Positions 8,478 through 18,311 of a DNA stretch of 64,000 bases are shown in pieces. Under the pieces are notes generated by a model. That model was not told the DNA's origin. It was given only the letters and a program-made list of their open reading frames with translations, and made no database searches. Each line of letters begins with the position of its first letter. The first letter of the stretch is position 1. The position numbers were made by a program, and so were the translations under genes. Source of the stretch: Sandarakinorhabdus glacialis (GTDB taxonomy: Bacteria > Pseudomonadota > Alphaproteobacteria > Sphingomonadales > Sphingomonadaceae); assembly GCF_014643455.1 (NCBI RefSeq), contig NZ_BMJM01000001.1, forward strand, positions 300,123-364,122. Reading direction: 5' to 3'.

Positions 8478-9514
8478 GCGAAATTATCATCGAGCCCGAA
8501 CTGCCGATCATCGATCCGCATCACCATTTGTGGGATTGGCGATCACGGGTCGCATTGCTGCCGCCGGAGACGCATGGCTTCGATGCTGTCCTGCGCCAGT
8601 CGCCGCGGTATTTGCTCGACGAACTGGTGGCGGATACCGGCAGCGGGCACAATGTCATCGGTACGGTCTATGTCCAGTGCGGGGCATTTTATCGGGCGGA
8701 TGGCCCGGAGGCAATGAAGCCGGTGGGCGAGACCGAGTTTGTCAATGGCGTCGCGGCGATGGCGGCGAGCGGCGTCTATGGCCAGGTGCGGGCATGTGCC
8801 GGGATCGTCGGGCATGCCGATCTGGGGCTGGGCGATGGCGTCGCGCAGGTGCTTGACGCGCATATTGCGGCGGGTGGCGGGCGGTTTCGCGGCATTCGGC
8901 ACATGATGGCGCATGACGCGGACCCGGCGGTGCTGGGGCCGTTAGGGCATGCGGCGGCGGGCCTGACGGGTGATCCGGCGGTCCGGCAGGCAGTGGCGCA
9001 TTTTGCGGCGCGCGGGCTGTCGCTCGATGTGTGGGTGATCGAGCCGCAATTGCCGGGAGTGGTAGATCTGGCGCGGGCGTTTCCGGATACGGCGATGGTC
9101 ATCGACCATGTCGGGACGCCGGTGGGGATCGGAGCCTATGCGGGGCGGCTCGAGGAGCGGTTTGCCGGGTGGGCGGCGAATATCCGGGCGCTGGCGGCCT
9201 GCCCGAATGTGTCGATGAAGCTCGGCGGTCTGGCCATGCCATTTGCTGGGTTCGAGGGCATGGGGCCGGGCACGCGACCGTCGTCGGACGTGCTGGCGAA
9301 TGCGTGGCGGCCCTATATCGAGACATGCATCGAGGCGTTCGGCGCCGAGCGTTGCATGTTCGAAAGCAATTTCCCGGTCGATCGCTGGGGCGCGGATTAT
9401 CCGGTGCTGTGGAATGCCTTCAAGCGCATCGCGGCGGGGGCTTCGGCGGACGAGAAGGCGGCGCTGTTTGCCGGGACCGCGGCGCGTTTCTATCGGCTGG
9501 AGGGGCTGGCATGA
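8474..9514 (+). CDS. amidohydrolase family metal-dependent hydrolase (lactonase-like)
   Basis: A 346-residue TIM-barrel hydrolase of the amidohydrolase-2 family. The metal motif is D14-P-H16-H-H18-LWDW at the N-terminus; later strands include DHVGTP, MKLGG and MFESNFPVDRWG, whose Asp closes the active site. Family members hydrolyse lactones (2-pyrone-4,6-dicarboxylate, aldonolactones) or decarboxylate aromatic acids. Encoded with a 4-bp overlap after a CoA ligase, a lactone-opening role that supplies a hydroxy acid is an attractive inference. The alternative is hydrolysis of a cyclic beta-diketone or amide. Confidence 0.85.
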   Translation: MSEIIIEPELPIIDPHHHLWDWRSRVALLPPETHGFDAVLRQSPRYLLDELVADTGSGHNVIGTVYVQCGAFYRADGPEAMKPVGETEFVNGVAAMAASGVYGQVRACAGIVGHADLGLGDGVAQVLDAHIAAGGGRFRGIRHMMAHDADPAVLGPLGHAAAGLTGDPAVRQAVAHFAARGLSLDVWVIEPQLPGVVDLARAFPDTAMVIDHVGTPVGIGAYAGRLEERFAGWAANIRALAACPNVSMKLGGLAMPFAGFEGMGPGTRPSSDVLANAWRPYIETCIEAFGAERCMFESNFPVDRWGADYPVLWNAFKRIAAGASADEKAALFAGTAARFYRLEGLA

Positions 9515-10548
9515 AGGCCCTGCGCTATTTTGGCGAGCGCGATATCCGCTTTGACTCGATGGACGACCCGCGGCTGGAATCGGATCGCGATGCCATCGTC
9601 CAGATGGAGGCCTGCTCGATCTGCGGCAGCGACCTGCATATCTATCACGGGCATGGATTTTCCGAGGATGTCGGCTTTTGTGTCGGCCATGAGGCGGTCG
9701 GCGAGATCGTCGAGGTCGGGCGCGCGGTGACGCGGTTGCGGGTCGGCGACAAGGTCATGATCCCGGCGGCGGTGGGCTGCGGCGCGTGCCGGTCGTGCCT
9801 GTCGGGCAATGTCATCGGCTGCGAGAACAACGGCGCCGGCTGTTATGGCCTGTCGGCGAAATTGCAGGGCGTCCAGGCCGAGACGTTCCGGGTACCGGCA
9901 GCCGACAGCAACGCGGTGAAGATCCCGGAGGGCATCAGCCGCGACCAGGCGCTGATGATGACCGACGCGCTGGCGACGGCGTGGTTCGGCGCGCGCAACG
10001 CCGACATCAAGCCGGGCAGCAGCGTCGCGGTGATCGGGCTGGGTCCGATCGGGCTGATGGCGGTCGACAGCGCATTCGTGATGGGCGCGCATGTCGTGTT
10101 CGCGATCGATCCGATTGCCGAGCGGCGGGCACTGGCGGCCGGATCGGGGGCAATTGCGTTGTCTCCGGATGAAGCCATCGAGCATATTCGCGAGGCGACG
10201 CATGGCCGCAAGGTCGATTGCGTGGTCGAGGCGGTGGGGCATGATGCGACGGTCGACCTGGCGCTGCGGCTGGTGACGCGGCGTGGGACCGTCTCGGTGA
10301 TCGGCGTGCAGCAGTCGCGGCGTTATGCGTTTCCGCTCGAGCGCGCCTTTGCCGCCGGGCTGACATTCCGAATCGGGACGTGCTCGGTGCCCGAGGAATG
10401 GCCGGCACTGATGCCGCTGGTGCAGTCCGGGCGGCTGAAGCCCGAACGGTATATAAGCCACGTCATGCCGCTGAGCAGCGGCGCGGCGGCTTATGAGGCG
10501 TTCGACAGCCGAAGCGCCGGGGCGCTGAAGATGGTACTGGTGCCGTAG
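9511..10548 (+). CDS. zinc-dependent alcohol dehydrogenase (MDR superfamily)
   Basis: A 345-residue medium-chain dehydrogenase. The catalytic-zinc segment CSICGSDLHIYHG is near residue 33, GHEAVGEIVEVG follows near residue 58, and the structural-zinc cluster has four Cys in CGACRSCLSGNVIGC. The NAD-binding motif is GLGPIGLMAV. It oxidises an alcohol to an aldehyde or ketone in the cytoplasm. Its ATG at 9511 overlaps the amidohydrolase stop by 4 bp and it is the last gene of the operon; 60 bases later the convergent RTX gene ends. The native alcohol is unknown. Confidence 0.9.
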   Translation: MKALRYFGERDIRFDSMDDPRLESDRDAIVQMEACSICGSDLHIYHGHGFSEDVGFCVGHEAVGEIVEVGRAVTRLRVGDKVMIPAAVGCGACRSCLSGNVIGCENNGAGCYGLSAKLQGVQAETFRVPAADSNAVKIPEGISRDQALMMTDALATAWFGARNADIKPGSSVAVIGLGPIGLMAVDSAFVMGAHVVFAIDPIAERRALAAGSGAIALSPDEAIEHIREATHGRKVDCVVEAVGHDATVDLALRLVTRRGTVSVIGVQQSRRYAFPLERAFAAGLTFRIGTCSVPEEWPALMPLVQSGRLKPERYISHVMPLSSGAAAYEAFDSRSAGALKMVLVP

Positions 10549-10567
10549 GGCGCGCGCTGGGAAGGAG

Positions 10568-10596
10568 CTGGGTCCCGGGTCAAGCCCGGGATGACA
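10568..10596. repeat. REP-like repeat family A, copy 1
   Basis: CTGGGTCCCGGGTCAAGC followed by CCGGGATGACA, 29 bp with an internal TCCCGGG/CCCGGGA palindrome. It lies in the 59-bp gap between two convergent genes. The identical 29-mer recurs at 40611-40639 and 55227-55255, and a one-mismatch inverted copy at 55174-55202. As a hairpin between convergent genes it may act as a bidirectional transcription stop. Confidence 0.8.
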
Positions 10597-10607
10597 CATC
10601 AGGTGGA

Positions 10608-13600
10608 TCAGATGATTTGGCTATAGCTGAACAGATCGACCGAATTGACGCCGGTCATGACGATGGCCTGGTCGGGGAGGTTATCGCCGCCGGCGCCGTC
10701 CCAAAACACCCAGCCATCGGTGCTGCCGGCGACGAAGACCGCAGTCTTGCCGCCGGCGGCGAACAGCGAGCGCGCCATGTTGAGAGCATCGGTGAAGTTG
10801 TTGGTGCCGATCGATCCTTCGGCATAGGCGGTGGCGTCGAGGCTACCGGAAACTAGATCGAGATCGATGCGATCACCGGCGGCGGTGCTGAAATCGGTAA
10901 TGCGATCAAGGTTAGTGTTAAGCGTCGTGTCGCCGAAGGCAAAGCCGAAGATGTCGGCGTCGAGGCCGCCCGTAAGCGTGTCCTTGCCGGTGCCGCCAAT
11001 GAGCGTGTCGGCGCCCGATTGGCCGAGCAGGCTGTCGCTGGCGTCGCCGCCGCGCAGGATGTCGTTGCCGATGCCGCCGTCGAGGACGTCGGTGCCGGCG
11101 CCGCCTTCGAGGATATCGTCGCCGCCGATACCGGACAGGGTGTCGTTGCCATCGAGCCCGGTGATGACATTGCCGGCGGTATTGCCCGAGATGACGTTGG
11201 CGAGGCTGTTGCCGGTGCCGTTGATCGCGGCGGTGCCGGCAATCGTCAGCTGTTCGACGTCGGCGCCGAGCCGGTAGCTGACGGTTGTCGAAACGCGGTC
11301 GTTGCCGCCGCCGGCAAGTTCGGTGACGAGGTCGTCGTTGAGATCGTTGCCATCGTCCGACCAGACATCGACGAGATAGAGGTCGTCGCCGGCGCCGCCG
11401 GCAAGGGTGTCGATGCCGATGCCGCCGTCGAGCCGGTCGATTCCGGCACCGCCCTGGAGATTGTCGTTGCCGTTGCCGCCGAGCAGCTGGTCGTCGCCGT
11501 CGCCGCCGACGAGGGTGTCGTTGCCGTCGTTGCCGAGAATGGTGTCGTTGCCGGCTTCGCCCGACAGGAGATTGGCGGCGGCGTTGCCGGTCAGCGAATT
11601 GGCGAGATCGTTGCCGAAACCGTCGATCGCGAGGGCGCCGAGCAGGGTCAGGTTTTCGACCTGGGCGGCGAGGCGATAGCTGACCGAGGCGTTGACGCGA
11701 TCGGTGCCGCCGCCGGCGAGCTCGACGACGATATCGTCATTGGTGCTGCGGCCATCGTCGGAAAAGCGATCGACTGTGTAGGTGTCGTTGCCGGCGCCGC
11801 CCTCCATGCGATCCTCGCCGGCACCGCCGTCGATCGTGTCGTTGCCGGCTAGGCCGTAGATCGTGTCGTTGAGCGCGGTGGTGCGCAGCGCGGCGACGGC
11901 GGTAGGCGTGATGGTGTCGTTGCCGGTAGTGCCGGTGATGGTGCGGCCGATCTCGTTGACATCGGTAACCGAAATAGCGAGCGCCTGGCTGTCGATATTG
12001 ACCCCATCGGTCGCCTCGACGGTGACCTGGTAGATATTGTCGAGATCGCTGTCTTGCGGTGCCTCGAAATCAGGGGCGGCGAGGAAGGCAAGCGCGCCGG
12101 TGGCGGTGTTGAGGCTGAACAGCGCCGCGTCGGCGCCGCCGGATATGCGGTAGGTCGGCGTGGTGCCATCGGCGTCGGCGGCGATGACGCTGGTGACGAC
12201 CACGGCGTTTTCGGCGACGGCGACTGCCGCGACTGCCGCGCCGCCGTTGCTGTTGATGACCGGTGCGGTGTCGTTCAGATTTGCGACCGTGATGGCAATG
12301 CTTTGCTCGGCGGTGAAGCTGCCATCATTGGCGGCGACGATAACCGAATAGATGTTGTTGCCGTCGGCATCGGTGGGGGCTTCGAAATCGGGAGCGGTGA
12401 TGAAGGTCAGCGCGCCGGTGACGGCATCGAGGCTGAAACGGGCCGCGTCGTCGCCGCCGATGATGGCGAAGCTCGGCGCGAAGCCGGGCGTGGATGTGTC
12501 GGCGTCGACCGCGGTGATGGTCGCGGCGAGCACAGTGTTTTCATCGATGGTCGCTGCGGGGCCGGAGGTAATGACCGGTGAATTGTCGTTGAAGTTGGTG
12601 ATCTCGATGCTGAGCTGCTGGCGGTCGCTGTTGAGGCCATCGGTGGCTTCGACAAAGACTTCGTAGCGATTGTCGCCATTGGCGTCGGCGGGTGCTTCGA
12701 AATCGGGGGCGGCGAGGAAGATTAGCGCGCCGGTCGCGGCATCGAGGCTGAACCGCGCGGCATCGGCACCGCCGGCAATACGGTACGTTGGCGTGGTGCC
12801 ATCGGCATCGGCGGCGGCGACGATGGTGACGTCGGTGGTGCCCTCGGCGCGGGCGATGATGGCGGTGCGATCGCCGCCGTCGGACGAAATGACCGGCGCG
12901 GCGCCGTCGGCGGCATCGGCAACCGTGACCGACAAGGTCTGGACATCGCTGCCGCCGAGGTTGTCGAAGGCGCGGACATTGACCTGGTAGACGCCGTCGC
13001 CATCGGCATCGACCGGATTTTCGAAATCGGGCGCGTTGGCGAAGCTGAGCAGGCCGGTGGCGGCATCGACGACGAAAAGCGCTGCGTCGGCGCCGCCGGC
13101 GATGCCGAAGCCGAGCGTCTGGCCGGCATCCTGGTCGGCGGCGGTGATGGTGGTGACGGCAGCGGTGTTTTCAGCGATAGTCAGGACGGCCGTCGCACCG
13201 CCGCCGTCCGAGGTGATGACCGGGGGGTAGTTAAGCTGGTCGACCGAGAGCAGGGCGTCGGCGAATTGCAGGAATTCGACGGCGCGCAGCGTGTCGGTGC
13301 CATCGATGCCGCGGCTGTCGGTGACGGTATAGGAGCCATCGGCGTTGAGCACGGTGACATAGTCGGCGCGGTTGCCCGAATAGAGCGCGGTGTCGATGTC
13401 CTCGTCGCCGCCGAGGCTGTCGTTGCCGGCGCCGCCGACCAGCAGGTCGTTGCCGGCGCGGCCGCGGACGATGTCGTCGGCGTCGTCGCCGTAGAGGCGA
13501 TCGTTGCCGGTGCCGCCGTCGAGCTGGTCGATGCCGCCGCCGCCGCGAAGCTCGTCGTCGCCGGCGTCGCCGAACAGCTTGTCGCCGCCGATGCCGCCGG

Positions 13601-14336
13601 GATCGTCGCCGTAAAGCATGTCGTTGCCGATGCCGCCATACAGCGTGTCGCCGCTGAGCCCGCCATAGAGCGTGTCGTTGTCCTCGTCGCCGTAAAGGGC
13701 GTCGGCGCTGACACCGCCATAAAGCGTGTCGTCGCCGGCGCGACCGCGCAGCGTGTCCTGGCCTCCGACCAGGTTGGCGCCCATGTCGTCGCCGTAGATT
13801 GTGTCGTTGCCCGCGCCGCCATCGAGCTTGTCACCGCCGCCGTTGCCGATCAGCAGGTCAATACCGTTGCCGCCGTTGATCTCGTCGTTGTTGGAGCCGC
13901 CGATCAGCGTGTCGTCGCCGTCCTCGCCATTCAGCAGGACTTGCTTGGTATAGGCGGCGCCGTTGCCGCGCGCGCTGAAATCGGCGATGTCGTTGCCGGC
14001 ACCGAAGTAGAATTGCTGGATACCGTTGATGCCGCCGACGCCATCGGCAAATTGGCCGTTATTGAAGAAAATGGCGTCGTTGCGGCTCGATCCGTACAGG
14101 ACGTCGGTGCCGCCATTGGAATTATAGACATCCTGCGAGATCTGTACGTCGGTGCCGCTGATGGCCAGCAGGCTGCCGTCGGCCTTGCGAATGCCGGTTG
14201 TCCAGGTGAACAGCGCAAATAGCGCATCGGGATTTACCCGGTCGAAATTATCGTCCTTGGTAAAAGCATAATAGCGATCGAGTGCGGCCGTGCCGTTGAC
14301 GAACTGGGGACCGAAAAGATTATAGTATTGAGCCAC
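10608..14336 (-). CDS. large RTX/cadherin-like calcium-binding secreted protein
   Basis: A 1,242-residue protein. After a unique N-terminal domain (1-130) come RTX nonapeptide repeats of the GGxGxDxLxG type (about 136-300). Four cadherin-like modules follow from about 372, 479, 587 and 690, each closing with DFExPxDADGDNxY-type calcium motifs. A second RTX block starts at about 793 and ends in the acidic tail [14 protein letters not shown]...FSYSQII, typical of type I secretion signals. No Sec signal peptide is present. The start is the GTG at 14336, with GGAG seven bases before it; the frame stays open further upstream but only by reading through the LysR gene. Likely an adhesin or matrix protein; no type I exporter is encoded nearby. 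Confidence 0.85.
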   Translation of the reverse strand: MAQYYNLFGPQFVNGTAALDRYYAFTKDDNFDRVNPDALFALFTWTTGIRKADGSLLAISGTDVQISQDVYNSNGGTDVLYGSSRNDAIFFNNGQFADGVGGINGIQQFYFGAGNDIADFSARGNGAAYTKQVLLNGEDGDDTLIGGSNNDEINGGNGIDLLIGNGGGDKLDGGAGNDTIYGDDMGANLVGGQDTLRGRAGDDTLYGGVSADALYGDEDNDTLYGGLSGDTLYGGIGNDMLYGDDPGGIGGDKLFGDAGDDELRGGGGIDQLDGGTGNDRLYGDDADDIVRGRAGNDLLVGGAGNDSLGGDEDIDTALYSGNRADYVTVLNADGSYTVTDSRGIDGTDTLRAVEFLQFADALLSVDQLNYPPVITSDGGGATAVLTIAENTAAVTTITAADQDAGQTLGFGIAGGADAALFVVDAATGLLSFANAPDFENPVDADGDGVYQVNVRAFDNLGGSDVQTLSVTVADAADGAAPVISSDGGDRTAIIARAEGTTDVTIVAAADADGTTPTYRIAGGADAARFSLDAATGALIFLAAPDFEAPADANGDNRYEVFVEATDGLNSDRQQLSIEITNFNDNSPVITSGPAATIDENTVLAATITAVDADTSTPGFAPSFAIIGGDDAARFSLDAVTGALTFITAPDFEAPTDADGNNIYSVIVAANDGSFTAEQSIAITVANLNDTAPVINSNGGAAVAAVAVAENAVVVTSVIAADADGTTPTYRISGGADAALFSLNTATGALAFLAAPDFEAPQDSDLDNIYQVTVEATDGVNIDSQALAISVTDVNEIGRTITGTTGNDTITPTAVAALRTTALNDTIYGLAGNDTIDGGAGEDRMEGGAGNDTYTVDRFSDDGRSTNDDIVVELAGGGTDRVNASVSYRLAAQVENLTLLGALAIDGFGNDLANSLTGNAAANLLSGEAGNDTILGNDGNDTLVGGDGDDQLLGGNGNDNLQGGAGIDRLDGGIGIDTLAGGAGDDLYLVDVWSDDGNDLNDDLVTELAGGGNDRVSTTVSYRLGADVEQLTIAGTAAINGTGNSLANVISGNTAGNVITGLDGNDTLSGIGGDDILEGGAGTDVLDGGIGNDILRGGDASDSLLGQSGADTLIGGTGKDTLTGGLDADIFGFAFGDTTLNTNLDRITDFSTAAGDRIDLDLVSGSLDATAYAEGSIGTNNFTDALNMARSLFAAGGKTAVFVAGSTDGWVFWDGAGGDNLPDQAIVMTGVNSVDLFSYSQII

Positions 14337-14466
14337 CGCTGAACTCCCGCAGGAGTCGGAAACGCTGCAACGACCGACGTATCCGACGTTGTGCCAAGAT
14401 ACGCAGTTCGGGCCGCGGTGAGGCAGGGGCAAGGGGGGTAGTCCAATTGCCCCGGACGGAGCAGCT

Positions 14467-15363
14467 TCAGACGCGGGCCCCGATGAAATCGATGAAGGCC
14501 CGCAGCGGGGCCGGGAGGTGACGGCGGCCCGAATAATAGAGAAACGGTCCCGAAAATGACCGCCACCAGTCCTCGAGAACCGGCACCAGCGCGCCGCTGT
14601 CGAGGTGGGGCCTGAGCCAGTCTTCGAACAGCTGGATGATACCGGTGCCGGCGATGGCCGCATCGACCACGAGGTCGGTCGCGGCACCGATGCCGACGAC
14701 CAGGGGTCCGGTCGGTTCGACGAGAATGATCTCGCCGCCGCGTTCATATTCCCAGGGGGGAATGGCGCCGCTGCTGAAACGCCCGCGCAGGCAGGCGTGC
14801 TCCAGCAGGTCACGGGGATGGCCCGGGATGCCATGGCGCGCCAGATAGGCCGGTGCGGCGGCGGTGGCGAAGCGTTGCACGCGTGGGCCGATCGGCACGG
14901 CGATCATGTCCTGCTCGAGCCGGTCATCGTAACGGATGCCGGCATCGCAGCCGGATGCGAGAATGTCGACGAAACCGTCCTCGGCGGTGATCTCGAGCCG
15001 GATGTCGGGAAAGGCGGCGAGGAACGGCGGGACGATCGCCGGCAAGACCAGCCTGGCGGCGCTGACGGGAACGTTGAGCCTGAGGGTGCCGGCGGGACGG
15101 TCGCGGAAGCCGTTGACGACATCGAGTGCGGTTTCGACTTCGGCGAGTGCGGGCAGCAGGCGTTCGATGAGACGGGCGCCGGCTTCGGTGGGGCGGACAC
15201 TGCGGGTGGTGCGGTGGAGGAGGCGAACGCCGAGGCTGGCCTCGACACGGCGCACGGCTTCGCTGAGACCCGAAGCGCTTTTGTCGCTCGCGCGGGCAGC
15301 TTCGCGAAAGCCGCCGGCCCGGGCGACGGCAATGAAAGCGTTGAGATCACCAAGGTCCGCCAC
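14467..15363 (-). CDS. LysR family transcriptional regulator
   Basis: A 298-residue LysR regulator: winged helix at residues 5-65 ([20 protein letters not shown], then [19 protein letters not shown]), followed by a periplasmic-binding-like effector domain. The start is a GTG at 15363 directly abutting a 16-bp palindrome, so no Shine-Dalgarno sequence fits; the mRNA may be leaderless. It is divergent from an aldo/keto reductase and probably controls it. LysR proteins of this CrgA/DmlR-like subgroup commonly regulate a divergent oxidoreductase gene. Confidence 0.92.
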   Translation of the reverse strand: MADLGDLNAFIAVARAGGFREAARASDKSASGLSEAVRRVEASLGVRLLHRTTRSVRPTEAGARLIERLLPALAEVETALDVVNGFRDRPAGTLRLNVPVSAARLVLPAIVPPFLAAFPDIRLEITAEDGFVDILASGCDAGIRYDDRLEQDMIAVPIGPRVQRFATAAAPAYLARHGIPGHPRDLLEHACLRGRFSSGAIPPWEYERGGEIILVEPTGPLVVGIGAATDLVVDAAIAGTGIIQLFEDWLRPHLDSGALVPVLEDWWRSFSGPFLYYSGRRHLPAPLRAFIDFIGARV

Positions 15364-15364
15364 T

Positions 15365-15380
15365 GTGCGAATATTCGCAC
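15365..15380. promoter_or_regulatory. 16-bp perfect palindrome, candidate LysR operator
   Basis: GTGCGAATATTCGCAC is fully self-complementary and contains a T-N11-A LysR box. It lies in the 95-bp gap between the divergent LysR (15363) and reductase (15459) genes. A partial half site (GTACGAAT) follows at about 15386. Position next to the LysR start codon suggests autorepression. Confidence 0.65.
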
Positions 15381-15458
15381 GGCCCGTACGAATTGTCTTG
15401 TCTTATCGCGCGGCGGGAGAGCGCCTAGATGGATGATCTCGCAACAAGGAGACTTTCC

Positions 15459-16328
15459 GTGACAGATATCGGCAAGGCCGGGACGTATTGGCTCTGTGAT
15501 CGCAGCGTGAAGCGGATCGGCTACGGCGCCATGCAACTGGCCGGCCCCGGGGTGTTCGGGCCGCCACGCGATCGGGATGCCGCGCTGGCGGTGCTACGGG
15601 CAGCGATGGAGGCGGGTGTCGACCATATCGATACCAGTGATTTCTACGGGCCGCACGTTACCAACCAGATCATTCGCGAGGCGTTGTCGCCGTATCCACA
15701 GGAGCTGACGATCGTTACCAAGGTCGGTGCGCGGCGGGGCGCGGACGGTTCGTGGAATGCGGCGATCTCGGCGGCGGACCTTGAAGCCGCGGTGGACGAC
15801 AATCTGCGAAACCTGGGTGTCGAAGCGCTCGATGTCGTCAATCTGCGGATCATGTTCGGCGATGGCCATGGTCCCGCCGAGGGATCGATCGAAGCGCCGT
15901 TGACGGCACTTGCGACGCTTCGGCAACGCGGCCTGGTCCGGCATGTCGGGCTGAGCAATGTGACATCGGCGCAGGTCGCCGAGGGGCGCCGGATCACCAC
16001 CATAGCCTGCGTGCAGAACCAGTATAACCTCGTGCACCGCGAGGACGATGCGTTGATCGACGAACTGGCGGCGGCGGGAATCGCCTATGTGCCGTTCTTT
16101 CCGCTCGGCGGGTTCACGCCGCTGCAATCGAGTGGGCTCGATGCGGTCGCGGCGCGGATCGGGGCGACGCCGATGCAGGTTGCGCTGGCTTGGCTGCTGC
16201 AGCGGGCGCCGAATATCCTGTTGATACCGGGGACGTCGTCGACCGCGCATTTCCGCGAGAATATCGCGGCGGCTGAGCTGGCGTTGTCCGCGGCAGACCT
16301 GGCGGAACTGGGTGCAATCGGAGGCTAA
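15459..16328 (+). CDS. aldo/keto reductase (YdbC-like)
   Basis: A 289-residue TIM-barrel NADPH-dependent reductase. The catalytic Asp and Tyr are in HIDTSDFYGP and the Lys in IVTKVG; NADPH-binding residues are near IPGTSSTAHFRENI. The usual catalytic His of the family is not obvious: the equivalent strand reads VVNLRIM, as in the YdbC subgroup. I chose the GTG at 15459 because AAGGAG precedes it by seven bases and family proteins begin at this TDIGKAGTY segment. An in-frame ATG at 15429 would add ten residues. Divergent from the LysR gene, so probably induced through it. Confidence 0.88.
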   Translation: MTDIGKAGTYWLCDRSVKRIGYGAMQLAGPGVFGPPRDRDAALAVLRAAMEAGVDHIDTSDFYGPHVTNQIIREALSPYPQELTIVTKVGARRGADGSWNAAISAADLEAAVDDNLRNLGVEALDVVNLRIMFGDGHGPAEGSIEAPLTALATLRQRGLVRHVGLSNVTSAQVAEGRRITTIACVQNQYNLVHREDDALIDELAAAGIAYVPFFPLGGFTPLQSSGLDAVAARIGATPMQVALAWLLQRAPNILLIPGTSSTAHFRENIAAAELALSAADLAELGAIGG

Positions 16329-16506
16329 AGGCGAGCCGGGAAACCGCCTCGGACGGAGGGGTTCGTGATCATCCCCTGCACCCCGGGGGATCGGTATGAA
16401 CGCGGCTGCCCGATCCGCGAACCTGTGACAGCCTGCGGAAAACTGCCAGCTTGGCGCGGGCTCGAACTGGGCTAGCGTTGCCGCGGATCCACGGGGAACG
16501 AGCATC

Positions 16507-18306
16507 ATGAGCAGCGACAAAGAAGCCGTATTGGCCCGCTATCGCGCCGAACGCGACAAGCGGCTGCGGCCCGACGGCAATGCGCAATATCTCGAAACGA
16601 CCGGCAGTTTCGCGCATTTTCTCGATGATCCCTACACGCCGCGCGTGGAGCGCGAGCCGCTGACCGACCATGTCACCTTCGCCATGGTCGGCGGCGGCTT
16701 TGCCGGGCTGGCGGTCGGCGCGCGGCTGGTCGAGGCCGGCATCACCGATGTGCGGATCATCGACAAGGCCGGCGATTTCGGCGGCAACTGGTACTGGAAC
16801 CGCTATCCGGGTGCCCAGTGTGATACAGCGTCGATCATCTACCTGCCGCTGCTTGAAGAGACGGGTCACATGCCGACCGAAAAATATGCCCATGCGCCGG
16901 AGATCCTCGAACAGTCGCGGCGGATCGGGCGGACGTTCGGGCTGTACGACAAGGCGCTGTTCCATACGCGCGTCGACGACATGGTATGGGATGACGAGCG
17001 CGGCGTCTGGGTCATCACCACGGACCGCGGCGATCGCTTCACCGCCGACTATATCGGCATGGGTACGGGGCCGTTGCACGTGCCCAAGCTGCCCGGCATC
17101 CCGGGCATCGAGACGTACAAGGGCCACAGCTTTCACACAAGCCGCTGGGATTACGACTATACCGGCGGTGATACCAATGGCGCGCCGCTCGATAAACTCG
17201 GTGACAAGCGGGTTGCGATCATCGGCACCGGCGCGACTTCGGTGCAGTGTGTGCCGCATGTCGCCCGCGCCGCGGAGACGCTGTATGTCGTCCAGCGGAC
17301 GCCGTCGTCGGTCGACGTGCGGGCCAATGCGCCGATCGATCCGGACTGGTTTGCCGGCATTGCGACGCCCGGCTGGCAGAAGCGCTGGCTCGACAATTTC
17401 GCTGCCAATATCGGGCTGTGGCCGGTGCCGAGCGAGGATCTGGTGCAGGACGGCTGGACCGACCTGACCCGGCGGATTCGGGCGCGGGTGATGGACCTGC
17501 CGCCGGAACAGATGAACCCGGCGGGCATGATGGCGGCGTATGAAGACGCCGATATCGAGAAGATGTCCGAGATCCGCGCGCGCGCCGAAGCGATCGTCGA
17601 GGACAAGGAAACCGCCGAGAATTTGAAGGCCTGGTACCGCCAATTGTGCAAGCGGCCGTGCTTTCACGATGCCTATCTGCAGGCCTTCAACGAGCCGGGA
17701 ACGCATTTGATCGATACCGGCGGCAAGGGCGTCGAGCGGATCGACGAGACCGGGTTCTGGGTCGGCGGCAAGCATTATGAGGTCGATTGCATCGTCTATG
17801 CATCGGGGTTCGAGGTGGGCACGTCGCACGAGCGCCGGGCCGGGTTCGACATCGCCGGTGTCGGTGGCCGGCGGCTGTCGGAGGCCTGGTCGGAGGGGAT
17901 GCGGACCTTCCATGGGCTGCATGTCCACGGTTTTCCCAATGCTTTCATCGTGCAATTTGCCCAGGCGGCGAACTTCATCGTCAACGTGCCGCATAATTGG
18001 ACCGATGCCGGCGACACCATCGCGGCGGTGGTCCGCCATGCGCAGGAGACCGGTGCAGCGCGGGTCGATGCCGACGCCGGGGCGCAGGAGGATTGGGTCA
18101 AGTTCCTGATGACCGGGCCGGGCATGATGGCCGGGGCGGCGCCCGATTGCACGCCGGGGTACTACAACAACGAGGGACTGGCGCGGGACGAACGGGCGGC
18201 GTTTGCGGTCGGGCATCCGGCGGGTGCGACGGCATTCTTCAAATATATCGACGATTGGCGAAAATCCGGAGAATTCAAGGGGCTGGTGTTCGAGAAGGCG
18301 GGTTGA
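16507..18306 (+). CDS. flavin-containing monooxygenase, Baeyer-Villiger type
   Basis: A 599-residue FAD/NADPH monooxygenase. The first dinucleotide motif GGGFAGL is at residues 62-68, the Baeyer-Villiger fingerprint Y-K-G-H-S-F-H-T-S-R-W-D at 204-215, and the second GTGATSVQ at 240-247. An N-terminal extension of about 55 residues precedes the first motif, as in cyclic-ketone and steroid monooxygenases. It would insert oxygen next to a ketone to give an ester or lactone. A truncated enoyl-CoA hydratase follows immediately. Lactone-forming chemistry would fit with the lactonase-like hydrolase at 8.5 kb, though the two are not in one operon. Confidence 0.9.
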   Translation: MSSDKEAVLARYRAERDKRLRPDGNAQYLETTGSFAHFLDDPYTPRVEREPLTDHVTFAMVGGGFAGLAVGARLVEAGITDVRIIDKAGDFGGNWYWNRYPGAQCDTASIIYLPLLEETGHMPTEKYAHAPEILEQSRRIGRTFGLYDKALFHTRVDDMVWDDERGVWVITTDRGDRFTADYIGMGTGPLHVPKLPGIPGIETYKGHSFHTSRWDYDYTGGDTNGAPLDKLGDKRVAIIGTGATSVQCVPHVARAAETLYVVQRTPSSVDVRANAPIDPDWFAGIATPGWQKRWLDNFAANIGLWPVPSEDLVQDGWTDLTRRIRARVMDLPPEQMNPAGMMAAYEDADIEKMSEIRARAEAIVEDKETAENLKAWYRQLCKRPCFHDAYLQAFNEPGTHLIDTGGKGVERIDETGFWVGGKHYEVDCIVYASGFEVGTSHERRAGFDIAGVGGRRLSEAWSEGMRTFHGLHVHGFPNAFIVQFAQAANFIVNVPHNWTDAGDTIAAVVRHAQETGAARVDADAGAQEDWVKFLMTGPGMMAGAAPDCTPGYYNNEGLARDERAAFAVGHPAGATAFFKYIDDWRKSGEFKGLVFEKAG

Positions 18307-18311
18307 GCGCC

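Noticed and set aside
10617-14222. Long open frames on the plus strand within 10.6-14.2 kb
   Set aside because: They are antisense to the RTX/cadherin gene; the repeat-rich, high-GC sequence keeps all frames open and the translations have no family features.
16371-16391. ATCCCC/GGGGAT inverted repeat after the aldo/keto reductase as terminator
   Set aside because: Short stem, no T-run, and it overlaps a C/G run that could arise by chance at this GC content.
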